Assembly: GCF_002849595.1 (NCBI RefSeq)
Contig: NZ_NRQR01000013.1
Location: forward strand, 186,001-250,000
Direction: 5' to 3'
Length of the DNA: 64,000 bases
Origin: Luteimonas rhizosphaerae
GTDB taxonomy: Bacteria; Pseudomonadota; Gammaproteobacteria; Xanthomonadales; Xanthomonadaceae
Shown here: piece by piece, positions 34,248 to 43,332 of the stretch
Layout: each line of letters begins with the position of its first letter
Numbering within the stretch: position 1 is the first letter of the stretch
Made by a program: the position numbers and the translations under genes
The notes under the pieces: model-generated
What the model was told of the DNA's origin: nothing
The model's input: only the letters and a program-made list of their open reading frames with translations
Databases searched by the model: none

Positions 34248-36215
34248 TCACTGCGCGGCGCGTTCACCGCCCAGGTGCGTGGCGAGGAAGTCGAGCAGCT
34301 TGGTGTAATAGGCCCGCTTGTTCTCGGGCTGGTAGAAGCCGTGGCCCTCGTTCTTGACGTACATGGTCTCGACCGGCACGCCGGCGCTGCGCAATGCACG
34401 CTCCATGCGCTGAGTGTGCTCGACCGGCGCGACTTCGTCCTCGCCGCCCGCGACCAGCAGCACCGGCGCCTTGATCCGGTCGGCGATCCGGTTCGGCGAC
34501 GCGTCGGCGAGCTGCTGCGTGTCATCGCCGACCCACTCGTCGGACCAGGTACGCGTCCACCGCGCGACGCGGCCGTTGTCGCTGCGCATCATCTGCAGAT
34601 CGTAGACGCCCACGTAGCCCACGGCGCACCGGTAGAGGTCGGGTTCCTTGGCGACGCCCATCAATGCGGCATAACCGCCGTAACTGCCGCCGTAGATGCA
34701 GATCCGCTGCGGATCCGCATGGCCCTGCGCGATCGCCCAGCGGGTCGCGTCGGTCAGATCGTCCTGCATCGTGCCGCCCCACTGCCGCGCGCCCGCCTGC
34801 TGGAAGCTGCGCCCATAGCCGCCCGAGCCGCGAAAGTTGAGCCGCAGCACCGCATAGCCCGCCTGCGCGAGCAGCTGGGTGTCGCTGTCGAAGTCCCATT
34901 CGTCGACGATGCCGAACGGACCGCCGTGGGGCAGCAAGACCAGCGGCAGCGCCTGTCCTGCCGCCGCATCCTTCGGTCGGGTCAGCCAGCCGTGCAGTTG
35001 CAGACCGTCGCGCGCCGGCAGCGCGATCGGCTGCATCGTCGCCATGCGCTCGGGATCGACCTGGTCGCGACGGCCCAGCACGAAATCGGCGCTCTTCAGC
35101 CCGGCGTCGTAGGTATAAAAGCTGCCGGGATCGACGTCGCTGGTCGCGAGCAGCAGCTTGTTGCCGGCATCGCGCGTCGCCGATGCCACCTCGACGGCGT
35201 GCCCCGGAAACGCCTCGGCCAGCATGCGCTGGAACCTGGCGTCCTCGGAGGTCTCGTCGAACATCACCGTGCGCGGTGGCGCGCCGGGGAAGCGCGCGCC
35301 GACCGGGATGGAGGTGCCGGGGCGATACAGCACTTCGGGATCACGGACCGCGTCGCGCAGCACGTCGCGCTTTTCGCCGGAGGCCACGTCGAACGCGACG
35401 ATCGCATCGGGACCCGTGGGTTGGGTGGCCTGCAGATACGCGGTCGTGCCGTCCTCCGAGAATCCGAGCGGCGTCTCGACCCGTCCGGAGTCGCTTTCGC
35501 GGTTGATCAACCGCCAGTCGCTGCCGCGTGCGTCCCGGTAGTAGAGCTCGCTCAGATTGTCGCCGCGCGAGCCTCGGGCGAAGCGTACTTCGCCGCTGTT
35601 GTCGGTGACGAAGTCGGCGCGCGGCACCGGCACCGTCGCCACGGTCGAGCGTCGACCTGACTGGATGTCCATCCGGTCCACGCGGGTGAACGCATCGCCG
35701 CTGAACGGCGAGATGCCGACGAGGATATGCCGGGGGTCGTCGCGCAGCATGTCGATCGGCCACGCGAAGACCCGCTCTTCCTTCGGGCCGGTGCGGATGT
35801 TGGTGCCCAATGTTTCGGTACGTACGCGCTGGCCGACCAGCAACTGTGCGCGGCTGCCATCGACGTTCATTGCATACAGCTCGCCGGTCGGTTGCGGAAA
35901 ATCACGCGCACCCCACTGTTCGCTCAGACTGAACAGCAGGCGGTCATCCGCGGCCCACCAGAAATCCGCGATATGGGTGTTCTTGGGCAAGGCAAAGCTG
36001 CCGACCACCTTGCGATCGGACCGACCGAGTACCGCAATGACGGTACGTCCCTCATTCGGCAATGTCGCCGCAAGATAGGCCCCGGTCGGCGAAATCTTGA
36101 TGTTCTGGATATTGTCTTCCGCGACGAACGGCGCCAGGTCGACCTGCGCGCGTACGTCCATGCCCACGGCGCACGTCAGCGCCACACAAATGCCAAGCAG
36201 TCCCTTGCGGACCAT
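34248..36215 (-). CDS. S9 family peptidase (prolyl oligopeptidase-like), 655 aa
   Basis: Second exported S9 serine peptidase, with signal peptide VALTCAVGMDVRAQ ending about residue 24. The N-terminal part is propeller-like, with repeating TxxxAYLQATQ and VASGEKRDVL-type blades. The catalytic domain carries Ser511 in GGSYGGYA, Asp593 in GGEDEVAP and His625 in NEGHGF. It is only distantly similar to the 701-aa enzyme downstream (72 nt apart), so this is not a recent duplication. Divergent from the POT symporter across a 160-nt gap. Confidence 0.94.
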   Translation of the reverse strand: MVRKGLLGICVALTCAVGMDVRAQVDLAPFVAEDNIQNIKISPTGAYLAATLPNEGRTVIAVLGRSDRKVVGSFALPKNTHIADFWWAADDRLLFSLSEQWGARDFPQPTGELYAMNVDGSRAQLLVGQRVRTETLGTNIRTGPKEERVFAWPIDMLRDDPRHILVGISPFSGDAFTRVDRMDIQSGRRSTVATVPVPRADFVTDNSGEVRFARGSRGDNLSELYYRDARGSDWRLINRESDSGRVETPLGFSEDGTTAYLQATQPTGPDAIVAFDVASGEKRDVLRDAVRDPEVLYRPGTSIPVGARFPGAPPRTVMFDETSEDARFQRMLAEAFPGHAVEVASATRDAGNKLLLATSDVDPGSFYTYDAGLKSADFVLGRRDQVDPERMATMQPIALPARDGLQLHGWLTRPKDAAAGQALPLVLLPHGGPFGIVDEWDFDSDTQLLAQAGYAVLRLNFRGSGGYGRSFQQAGARQWGGTMQDDLTDATRWAIAQGHADPQRICIYGGSYGGYAALMGVAKEPDLYRCAVGYVGVYDLQMMRSDNGRVARWTRTWSDEWVGDDTQQLADASPNRIADRIKAPVLLVAGGEDEVAPVEHTQRMERALRSAGVPVETMYVKNEGHGFYQPENKRAYYTKLLDFLATHLGGERAAQ

Positions 36216-36375
36216 CGTCGTCTCCCCTGTCGAGTAGTGGTCACCCGATCGTCAAGGCACACACCGGCGCAGCGATCCTAGCCGCGAAACGGACCCTGCG
36301 TCACCCGCGCGCATCGCGATCCCCCGATCGCATCACGCGCCTATACTCGCGCCTTCGCCACCGGGACGCCCGGCC

Positions 36376-38103
36376 ATGCCCGCCGCCATCGCACGTGCCG
36401 CCGCGCCACACGCGGATTTCCTCGGCCATCCCAAGGGCGTTTTCGTCTGCTTCTTCACCGAGATGTGGGAGCGCTTCTCGTTCTACGGCATGAAGGCGCT
36501 GCTGCTGCTCTACATCCTCAAGTACCACCTGTTCGGCGACGATGCGGGCTTCGATCTGCTCGGCGCGTATGGCGGCCTGGTGTACGCGGTGCCGGTGATC
36601 GGTGGACTGCTGGCCGATCGCTATCTGGGCATGCGCAAGGCGGTCGTGCTCGGCGGCGTGCTGCTGGTGCTCGGACATCTGGGCATGGCCTACGAGGGCG
36701 AGCAGGCGCGCATCGTCGATGGCGCCGTCATCCGCGATGCAGCCGCGCTGCAGGTGTTCTACCTGTCGCTGGCCCTGATCATCATGGGTGTCGGATTCTT
36801 GAAGCCGAACATCTCGACGATCGTCGGCAAGCTCTATGCGCCGGACGATCCGCGGCGCGATTCGGGGTTCACGCTGTTCTATGCCGGCATCAACGTCGGC
36901 GCGCTGTTCGCGAGCCTGGTCTGCGCGTTTCTGGGCGAGACCTACGGCTGGAAGTACGGCTTCGGCGCGGCCGGTATCGGCATGATCGCCGGGCTGATCG
37001 TCTTCATCTGGGGCCAGAAGTATCTCTACGGCCTCGCCGAGCCCAACGACCCGGCGAAGCTGCGCGAACGCGTCGGCCCGCTGTCGCGCGAATGGTGGAT
37101 CTACATCGGCAGTTTCGCCGGGGCCGCACTGGTCTGGCAGCTGATCCAGCGTACCTGGACCGTGCACGGCGCGATGCATCTGATCGCCGCCGCGCTCGCG
37201 GTGTGGTTCGTCTGGTTCCTCGTGCGCCACTGCACCAAGGTCGAGCGCCAGCAGATGCTGGCGCTGGTGCTGCTGATCGTCGGCGTGCTGATCTTCTTCA
37301 CCCTCTACGAGCAGACCTACGGCGCCTGGGTCACGTTCACCGACCGCATGCTGACCAAGGACCTGTTCGGCCTGACGCCTGCCGATTACCAGCCCGGCAT
37401 TCCGTGGGCGATGTTCGCGCTCGGGGCCAGTCCGATCCTCATGGTCACCGCGTTGCGCGCCAGCGACCGCGGCCATGGCGGGCTGGCGAAAACGGCCGTC
37501 ATCGCGATGGTGGTCGGCCTGGCGATCGCACTGGTCCACGACGTGGTGCTGGTGCCGCAGACCGCCGGCTCGCTGACCTTCCACGGCGCGTTCTTCATCG
37601 TCGTGCTGGCGCCGATCTTCTCGTGGCTGTGGCCGTGGCTGGACCGTCGCGGCCTCAACCCGAGCAAGCCGGCGAAGATGGCGATCGGCCTGGTGTTCGC
37701 CGGCCTCGCCTTCGTGCCGCTGATGCTGGCCGCGCAATCGGCCGGCACCGGCGTGCTCGCCAGCGTGTGGTGGCTGGTGCTGGCGTATTTCCTGCTGGAA
37801 CTGGGCGAAATGTGCCTGTCGCCGATCGGCCTGTCCGCGGTGACCCAGTTGTCGGTCGCGCGCGTCGTCGGCCTGATGATGGGCGCATTCTGGCTCGCGA
37901 CCGCGTACTCGGAAGTGCTGGCCGCGCAGTTCGGCAAGCTGACCTCGATGGACGTTCCCGCGGGCGAGGCCTTCGACATGGCGGCGGCTGCGGCCAAGTA
38001 CGGCGAACTCTTCCAGCTGATGCTGTGGCTCGGCGTCGGGTCAGGCGTTGCCTACTTCGTGCTGGCGCCGCTGGTCCGGCGCTGGATGCACGGCGTGCGT
38101 TGA
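36376..38103 (+). CDS. POT/PTR family proton-dependent oligopeptide symporter
   Basis: Proton-coupled di-/tripeptide importer of 575 residues with about 14 helices. Family signatures are EMWERFSFYG (ExxERFxYY-type motif, about residue 33) and FTLFYAGINVGA (the FYxxINxG motif, about residue 170). It is divergent from the S9 peptidase gene, and together they would import and hydrolyse small peptides. TATACT at 36342-36347 is a likely -10 element about 30 nt before the ATG. Transcription probably ends at the shared hairpin at 38131-38150. Confidence 0.95.
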   Translation: MPAAIARAAAPHADFLGHPKGVFVCFFTEMWERFSFYGMKALLLLYILKYHLFGDDAGFDLLGAYGGLVYAVPVIGGLLADRYLGMRKAVVLGGVLLVLGHLGMAYEGEQARIVDGAVIRDAAALQVFYLSLALIIMGVGFLKPNISTIVGKLYAPDDPRRDSGFTLFYAGINVGALFASLVCAFLGETYGWKYGFGAAGIGMIAGLIVFIWGQKYLYGLAEPNDPAKLRERVGPLSREWWIYIGSFAGAALVWQLIQRTWTVHGAMHLIAAALAVWFVWFLVRHCTKVERQQMLALVLLIVGVLIFFTLYEQTYGAWVTFTDRMLTKDLFGLTPADYQPGIPWAMFALGASPILMVTALRASDRGHGGLAKTAVIAMVVGLAIALVHDVVLVPQTAGSLTFHGAFFIVVLAPIFSWLWPWLDRRGLNPSKPAKMAIGLVFAGLAFVPLMLAAQSAGTGVLASVWWLVLAYFLLELGEMCLSPIGLSAVTQLSVARVVGLMMGAFWLATAYSEVLAAQFGKLTSMDVPAGEAFDMAAAAAKYGELFQLMLWLGVGSGVAYFVLAPLVRRWMHGVR

Positions 38104-38130
38104 GACGTCGCGCAGCCGTGTACACAAAAA

Positions 38131-38150
38131 AGGCCCGCTTCCGCGGGCCT
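38131..38150. terminator. Bidirectional Rho-independent terminator between the POT gene and ssb
   Basis: AGGCCCGC-N4-GCGGGCCT hairpin flanked by six A residues on the left and CTTATT on the right. For minus-strand ssb it is a canonical terminator with a T-run. For the plus-strand POT gene the tail is weaker. Confidence 0.88.
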
Positions 38151-38172
38151 CTTATTGCCGCCGGATTGACGG

Positions 38173-38676
38173 TCAGAACGGGATGTCGTCGTCCGAGAAA
38201 TCGTCCATCGGCGCAGGCTGCTGCTGCGGCGCCGGGCGACGCTGCTGCTGCGGCGGGGAATCCGGGCGGTCCTGGCGCTGCGGCCGGCTGCTGCGCTCGT
38301 AATTTCCACCACCACCACCACCGCCGCCACCACCACCTTCACCGCGGCCACCGAGCATCTGCATCTCGTCGGCGATGATGTCGGTCGAGTACTTCTCCAC
38401 GCCGTCCTGTCCGGTGTACTTGTCGTAGCGGATCGAGCCTTCGACGTAGACCGAGCTGCCCTTGCGCAGGTACTCGCCGGCGATCTCGCCGAGCTTGCCG
38501 AAGAACACCACGCGGTGCCATTCGGTGCGCTCCTGCTGGTTGCCTTCCTTGTCCTTGCGCACGCTGGTCGTGGCCAGGCTGATGCGCGTGACGGCCATGC
38601 CGCCCTGCGTGTACTTGGTGTCGGGATCGTTGCCGAGGTTGCCGACCAGGATCACTTTGTTGATGCCACGGGCCAT
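38173..38676 (-). CDS. ssb: Single-stranded DNA-binding protein
   Basis: SSB, 167 residues. It binds single-stranded DNA as a tetramer in replication, repair and recombination. The OB-fold ([43 protein letters not shown], about 1-112) is standard. A run of about a dozen glycines (about 114-126), then a Gln/Pro/Arg-rich linker, leads to the acidic tip DFSDDDIPF that recruits partner proteins. The start is the ATG at 38676 with an AAGGA site upstream. TATACT on the minus strand at 38739-38744 is a possible -10. Confidence 0.97.
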   Translation of the reverse strand: MARGINKVILVGNLGNDPDTKYTQGGMAVTRISLATTSVRKDKEGNQQERTEWHRVVFFGKLGEIAGEYLRKGSSVYVEGSIRYDKYTGQDGVEKYSTDIIADEMQMLGGRGEGGGGGGGGGGGNYERSSRPQRQDRPDSPPQQQRRPAPQQQPAPMDDFSDDDIPF

Positions 38677-38804
38677 GAAGATGCGTTCCTTGGATGGGCG
38701 CCGGCGCGGAATCCGGCGTGGGGCGACATTGGCCGTGAAGTATACCGTCCGCCCCGCCGGGGTTCCGGCCCGGGATCCGCCGCGCGGCGGCGTCGGCAGT
38801 CTCC

Positions 38805-38810
38805 TATAAT
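38805..38810 (+). promoter_or_regulatory. Predicted -10 element of ispB
   Basis: Consensus TATAAT 29 nt before the ispB ATG, standing out in very GC-rich surroundings. No recognisable -35 hexamer 17 nt upstream. Confidence 0.5.
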
Positions 38811-38838
38811 TCCGGGCCTGCACCGCCCCGGACCCCGC

Positions 38839-39837
38839 ATGAATCCCGCCGCCGCCACGCCCGCAGGGCTCGACCTGCCGGCGATCCAGTCACTCGCCGC
38901 TCCGGACATGGCCGCGATCGACGCGCTGATCCGCGACCGGCTGGCGTCCGACGTGGTGCTGATCAACCAGGTCGCCGAACACATCGTCTCGGCCGGCGGC
39001 AAGCGCCTGCGTCCGATGCTGGTTGCGCTGGCGGGCCATGCGACCGGGCGCGTCGGCGCTGATCACCACCAGCTGGCGGCGATCGTCGAATTCATCCACA
39101 CCTCGACCCTGCTGCACGACGACGTCGTCGACGAATCCGACCTGCGCCGCGGCCGGCGCACCGCGAACGCGATCTGGGGCAACGCGGCCAGCGTGCTGGT
39201 CGGCGATTTCCTGTATTCGCGCAGCTTCCAGCTGATGGTCGAGCTCGACCGCATGGACGTGATGCGGATCCTCGCCGACACCACCAACCGCATCGCCGAG
39301 GGCGAGGTGCTGCAGCTGCTGCACGTGCGCAATCCCGACACCGACGAAGCCGCGTACCTCGACGTCATCGAGCGGAAGACGGCGGTGCTGTTCGCCGCCG
39401 GCACCCAGCTCGGCGCGCTCGCCTCGGGCGCGGACGCAGCGACGGTCCAGCGCCTGTCCGACTACGGCATGCAGCTGGGCTACGCGTTCCAGATCGCCGA
39501 CGACGTGCTCGACTATTCGGGCGACGCCGACGCACTGGGCAAGAACCTCGGCGACGATCTGGCCGAGGGCAAGATGACGCTGCCGCTGATCCACGCGATG
39601 GCGCATGCCGCGCCGGAGCGCCGCGCGCGCCTGCGCAGCATCGTCGAGCAGGGCGAGGTCGATGCCCTGCCCGAGGCGCTGGCGGCGATCGATGCGGCGG
39701 GCAGCATCGACTACAGCCGCGCGCGGGCAACGGGCTATGCCGAGGCCGCGGAACGTGCCCTCGACGGATTGCCCGAGAATCCGGCACTCGCCGCGCTGCG
39801 CGGCTTGGCGCGTTACGCGGTCGATCGCGGGCACTGA
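38839..39837 (+). CDS. ispB: Octaprenyl diphosphate synthase
   Basis: Trans-isoprenyl diphosphate synthase of 332 residues making the ubiquinone side chain. Both aspartate-rich motifs are present: [15 protein letters not shown] (first DDxxD, about residue 92) and [12 protein letters not shown] (second, about 220). GGKRLRPML (about 53) and a basic Arg after the first motif bind diphosphate. The ATG at 38839 follows the TATAAT at 38805; the frame is open back to 38515 over the ssb region but that is antisense noise. It converges with murD2 across a REP-like pair. Confidence 0.95.
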   Translation: MNPAAATPAGLDLPAIQSLAAPDMAAIDALIRDRLASDVVLINQVAEHIVSAGGKRLRPMLVALAGHATGRVGADHHQLAAIVEFIHTSTLLHDDVVDESDLRRGRRTANAIWGNAASVLVGDFLYSRSFQLMVELDRMDVMRILADTTNRIAEGEVLQLLHVRNPDTDEAAYLDVIERKTAVLFAAGTQLGALASGADAATVQRLSDYGMQLGYAFQIADDVLDYSGDADALGKNLGDDLAEGKMTLPLIHAMAHAAPERRARLRSIVEQGEVDALPEALAAIDAAGSIDYSRARATGYAEAAERALDGLPENPALAALRGLARYAVDRGH

Positions 39838-39880
39838 CGGGTCCCGCACCGCGCGAAGTCGTCCAACAGGGACGCATCTC

Positions 39881-39992
39881 CTGCAGGAGCGCGCTGGCGC
39901 GCGACCAGGCGTTTCTTCCAGACCATGTGCGATCGCGTGTGACAGCTTTTTTGCCGAGAAGCGCGGTCGCGCGCGAGCGCGCTCCTGCAAGC
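39881..39992. repeat. REP-like inverted pair between ispB and murD2
   Basis: Two related palindromic units face each other: ctgcaggagcgcgctggcgc at the start (39881-39900, continuing gcgaccaggcgtttcttccag) and its inverted relative ending gagcgcgctcctgcaag (39953-39992). Each unit has a GCGCGC hairpin and a GAC-type boundary. The left unit shares the ggcgtttct..cag tail with the copy at 21159-21220. It lies between convergent genes, the usual place for bacterial REP/BIME elements. Confidence 0.7.
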
Positions 39993-40041
39993 GGGCTGAC
40001 GCGAAGGCGGTCGTCGATTGCAGTGATCGCCCCCGGCCGAC

Positions 40042-41454
40042 TCAGGCGATACCGATGCCCGGAATCGCCGTGATCGCGTCGGGATCGAAGCCGCCCAGCG
40101 CGGCGAAGTGGCGGCCGCGCGCGGTGTAGTCGCGATACGCGCCGAAGCTCGGCGCGCCGGGCGACAGCAGCAGCACGCCCTCGCCGTCCAGCGCCGCGCG
40201 CGCCTGCCCGATCGCCGATTCGAGATCGTCGGCTGCCGACAGTGGGAAGCCGGCGTCGCGTGCGATCGGCGCGAGCAGGTCGAAGATGCGCGGGCCGTTC
40301 TGGCCCATGGTCACGATCGCGTGCGGCGCGCCGCTGCGCATCGCGTCGGCGAACGCCTGCCAGTCCAGCCCGCGGTCATGCCCGCCGACCAGCAGCGCGA
40401 CACGCCGGTCGCGATAGACATCCAGCGCGGCGAGGCTCGCGTGCGGCGTCGTGCTGATCGAATCGTTGACCCACAGCAGACCGTCGTGCGTGCCCAGCGG
40501 CTGCAGGCGATGCGGCAGTGGCACGAAACCCGCGGCGGCCGGGGCCAACGGCACGGCGTCGAGCCCGAGCGCCTCGATCGCCGTCAGGACGCCGCAGAGA
40601 TTGCCGCGGTTGTGACGCCCCGGCAGCGGCAGGCCGGCGGTGTCCATGACGGCCGCATCGCCGCGATGCAGGACGTCGCCGCGCAGGTGCCAGCCCTCGG
40701 GCGTGCCGAACCAGCGGATCTCGCTGTCGGGCAACACCAGCGCGACGAGCCGCGGGTCGGCCGCATTGAGCACGGCGATGCGCGGGCGCGCGGCCGTCAA
40801 CAGGGCGAGCTTGTCGTCGATGTAGCGCTGTTCGCTGCCGTGCCAGTCCAGGTGCTCGGGGAACACGTTGGTGACGACGGCAATCGCGGGGCGCACACCG
40901 CTGCAGGCGACGTCGCGCGTCTGGTAGCTCGACAGCTCGATCGCCCAGGCCTCGGCTTCGACGTCGAGCAGTTCCAGCAACGGCAGGCCGATGTTGCCCG
41001 CCAGCGCCGTGCGCAGGCCGTGCGCGCGCAGCAGATGCGCGAGCAGTGCGGTCGTCGTGCTCTTGCCCTTGGTGCCGGTGACGCAGACCGTGCCGGACGC
41101 GACGCCGCCGGGGGCGGCGCGCTCGGCGAACCACAGCGCGGTGCCGCCGATGAAGCGCGTGCCCTGCGCGGTGGCCGACCGCGCGTCGGGCGCATACGGG
41201 CTGATGCCCGGCGACTTGATCACGACGGCGCAGGCGGACAGCTGCGTGGCATCGACCGTGGTCGCGATCCGCAGCCGCGGATCGCCGAGCGACGCCGCAT
41301 CGGCGACTTCATCCGCGCTGCAGAACAGCGTCAGCGGCAGCGCCGGCACCCGCGCGCGGATCGCCCGCCACGCCGCGCGGCCTTCGCGGCCCCAGCCCCA
41401 CAGCGCGATGCGGCCGCCGCCGGCCGCGATCGCCTCAAGCTGCGAGATGCGCAC
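40042..41454 (-). CDS. murD2: UDP-N-acetylmuramoyl-L-alanine--L-glutamate ligase (MurD2)
   Basis: Mur ligase of 470 residues, the MurD2 form that adds L-glutamate, rather than D-glutamate, to UDP-MurNAc-L-Ala. The ATP-binding motif [18 protein letters not shown] is at about 110-127, [20 protein letters not shown] follows, and [16 protein letters not shown] and [18 protein letters not shown] are later conserved blocks. The start is a GTG at 41454 inside the end of murL (20-nt overlap); no other start is in frame nearby. The L-Glu assignment rests on its partner MurL and on the known Xanthomonas pathway, not on a residue I can point to. Confidence 0.9.
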   Translation of the reverse strand: MRISQLEAIAAGGGRIALWGWGREGRAAWRAIRARVPALPLTLFCSADEVADAASLGDPRLRIATTVDATQLSACAVVIKSPGISPYAPDARSATAQGTRFIGGTALWFAERAAPGGVASGTVCVTGTKGKSTTTALLAHLLRAHGLRTALAGNIGLPLLELLDVEAEAWAIELSSYQTRDVACSGVRPAIAVVTNVFPEHLDWHGSEQRYIDDKLALLTAARPRIAVLNAADPRLVALVLPDSEIRWFGTPEGWHLRGDVLHRGDAAVMDTAGLPLPGRHNRGNLCGVLTAIEALGLDAVPLAPAAAGFVPLPHRLQPLGTHDGLLWVNDSISTTPHASLAALDVYRDRRVALLVGGHDRGLDWQAFADAMRSGAPHAIVTMGQNGPRIFDLLAPIARDAGFPLSAADDLESAIGQARAALDGEGVLLLSPGAPSFGAYRDYTARGRHFAALGGFDPDAITAIPGIGIA

Positions 41455-42805
41455 GCAGACCGTCCCACAGCGCGGGCGGAATCCGGTGCTCGTCGTCGAC
41501 GACCAGCAACGACGCGATGTCGGCCACGTCGTCGCCGAGCTGCGGCAGGATGTCGCGCGCGAAGCGGACGACGACGGCGTCCTCGCGCCACTCCGGCCGC
41601 TGGGCGAGCGCGGCCAGCGCCGCGCGCGATTCGCGCCCTTCGCCGACGCACTCGAACGGCTTGTGGTCGCGGTATTCCAGCAGCGCATCGAACCCCGGGA
41701 TCTGCGCCGGATCGTCGAGCAGGTTGCGGCCGAAGATCGCCACCAGGCGCGGCTTGGGCATGAACGGCGCCAGCGCCAGGAACACGAAATGGCACTTCGG
41801 GCAGATGCCGCACCAGCGGTTCACCGGCCGCTCGCCGAGCAGATGGAAATTGCGGTTGCAGCTGGAGAAATACGCGTCGTAGCGGTCGGTCTTCGCGAAC
41901 TGGCGGGCCACCGCGAGTTCCGACAGCGGCCGCAGCAGCGAGTAGTAGTGCAGGTCCGCGGCGACGTGTCGCTGCACGTGATCGCCGAACGCCCGCTCGA
42001 ACGCCCAGCCCTTGGACCACTGGTGGTTGACCTCGCGCGTCGTTGCGCCGTCGGCATCGACGATCAGGCTGCCGTAGCTGGCCGAACGTTCGTTGGAGAA
42101 CACCACCTGGTCCACGCCGTGCAGCACAGCGGCCAGCACGAGGATCGCCGAATTGATCGCGGTCACCGGGATGTGCCCGTTCCACGCGCCCTGGCGGTTG
42201 TAGTCGAACAGCTCCGGCGCCAGCTGGCGGCCGATGTTCAGCGTCGGAAACCCGGTGCGCTCCGCGCAGACGCGGATCAGCTGCGAGCCGCCGATCCAGC
42301 TGACGGTCTGCTCGATGCCCAGCGCGCGCAGCGCCTCGATCGAGACCAGCGAATCCTTGCCGCCGCCGATCGCGACCAGCGCATGCGTGCGAAGACCGAG
42401 CGCGGTTGCTTCTGCATCCGCAGGTGCGTCATGCGGAAAGCGGATCTTGCCGTGGAGATCCAGGCCGTTGCGGTACGCGAACTCGCCGAGTCCGTGCACG
42501 TACACGTCCTCGAGCAGCGCCGCGGTGTCCGCATCGATCGCGTAGTCGTCGATCCGGATGTCCGCCGGCACCGCCGCCTTGTAGTAGCTGACGCCGGCGA
42601 TCAGATGCAGCAGGCGCAGCGCGCGGGTCACCGCGGCCCCGCGCGGCGCGTCGAGCGCGAACGGCGCTCCGGGCACCGTGACGGTCTCGACGAGCTCGGC
42701 GCCGTCGTCGAAGGCGTAGACGAGTTGCGCGATGCCGGTGGCGGCATCGAAGCCGCACCGGACGAAATGGAAAACGCGCACCGAATGCTTGTCGAAAGTG
42801 GTCAT
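41435..42805 (-). CDS. murL: UDP-N-acetyl-alpha-D-muramoyl-L-alanyl-L-glutamate epimerase (MurL)
   Basis: MurL, 456 residues, which epimerises the terminal L-glutamate of UDP-MurNAc-L-Ala-L-Glu to D-glutamate. With MurD2 it replaces the MurI/MurD route for putting D-Glu into peptidoglycan, as shown in Xanthomonas oryzae. Sequence marks are an ATP-pyrophosphatase-like loop [17 protein letters not shown] (about 145-162), [10 protein letters not shown], and a cysteine motif [17 protein letters not shown] (about 330-346). Its start overlaps the preceding membrane-protein gene by 4 nt (ATGA) and its end overlaps murD2 by 20 nt. Confidence 0.92.
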   Translation of the reverse strand: MTTFDKHSVRVFHFVRCGFDAATGIAQLVYAFDDGAELVETVTVPGAPFALDAPRGAAVTRALRLLHLIAGVSYYKAAVPADIRIDDYAIDADTAALLEDVYVHGLGEFAYRNGLDLHGKIRFPHDAPADAEATALGLRTHALVAIGGGKDSLVSIEALRALGIEQTVSWIGGSQLIRVCAERTGFPTLNIGRQLAPELFDYNRQGAWNGHIPVTAINSAILVLAAVLHGVDQVVFSNERSASYGSLIVDADGATTREVNHQWSKGWAFERAFGDHVQRHVAADLHYYSLLRPLSELAVARQFAKTDRYDAYFSSCNRNFHLLGERPVNRWCGICPKCHFVFLALAPFMPKPRLVAIFGRNLLDDPAQIPGFDALLEYRDHKPFECVGEGRESRAALAALAQRPEWREDAVVVRFARDILPQLGDDVADIASLLVVDDEHRIPPALWDGLRAHLAA

Positions 42806-43332
42806 GCCCGGCCTGCAGCTGTGTCGCCCGCGCGCCGCAGATGGCGACGGCAGGCGACGTAGTGAAGGAGCAGCGCGGGCACGAGCCCGACGCCGATCGA
42901 AATGAGGGCGACGTACGCCATGACGAAGGCGACGTTGCCCAAGGGCGGCGCCGACAGGAACACGTCGCCCGCGAGCGGCGCGCCGCGGAAGGCCTGGTCG
43001 AGGGTCACCAGCACCACGGCGACGCCGAGGAACAGCAGATAGGCGATGCCGACGACCCGCAGGGCCATGCCGAATGGCCGTCCACCCGACCGCGTCGTGT
43101 CGTCGCGGCGTGCCACCCGGGCAGCCGAGAACGCCGCCACCGTCACCGCGGCGAGTGCCAGACCCGCCCAGGTCAGCGGCCAGTCGATGACGTCGCCGTC
43201 CGACGCGACCGCGAAGCCGATCGCGGTCGGCACCGCGAGCGTGGCGGCGATCGCCGCGCTTTCCAGCACGAAACGCCGATCGGCGCGCATCGCGCCTCCG
43301 CCCGCCTGCCGCTGGCGCTCCGGATCAGACAT
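42802..43332 (-). CDS. Uncharacterised four-helix membrane protein between lysA-type gene and murL
   Basis: A 176-residue protein with about four transmembrane helices (VLESAAIAATLAVPTAIGFAV, LTWAGLALAAVTVAAFSAA, VVGIAYLLFLGVAVVLV, MAYVALISIGVGLVPALLL) and a basic C-terminus. No family recognised. The ATG at 43332 overlaps the stop of the aspartate kinase/DAP decarboxylase by 8 nt, and its own stop overlaps murL by 4 nt. It is therefore translated within an operon making meso-DAP precursor functions and D-Glu-containing muropeptide precursors. A role in cell-envelope precursor metabolism is inference from position only. Confidence 0.75.
   Translation of the reverse strand: MSDPERQRQAGGGAMRADRRFVLESAAIAATLAVPTAIGFAVASDGDVIDWPLTWAGLALAAVTVAAFSAARVARRDDTTRSGGRPFGMALRVVGIAYLLFLGVAVVLVTLDQAFRGAPLAGDVFLSAPPLGNVAFVMAYVALISIGVGLVPALLLHYVACRRHLRRAGDTAAGRA

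Noticed and set aside
38300-38340. Short tandem cca/ccg repeats resembling a small repeat array
   Set aside because: These are glycine codons of the SSB linker on the minus strand, with no spacer structure; not CRISPR.
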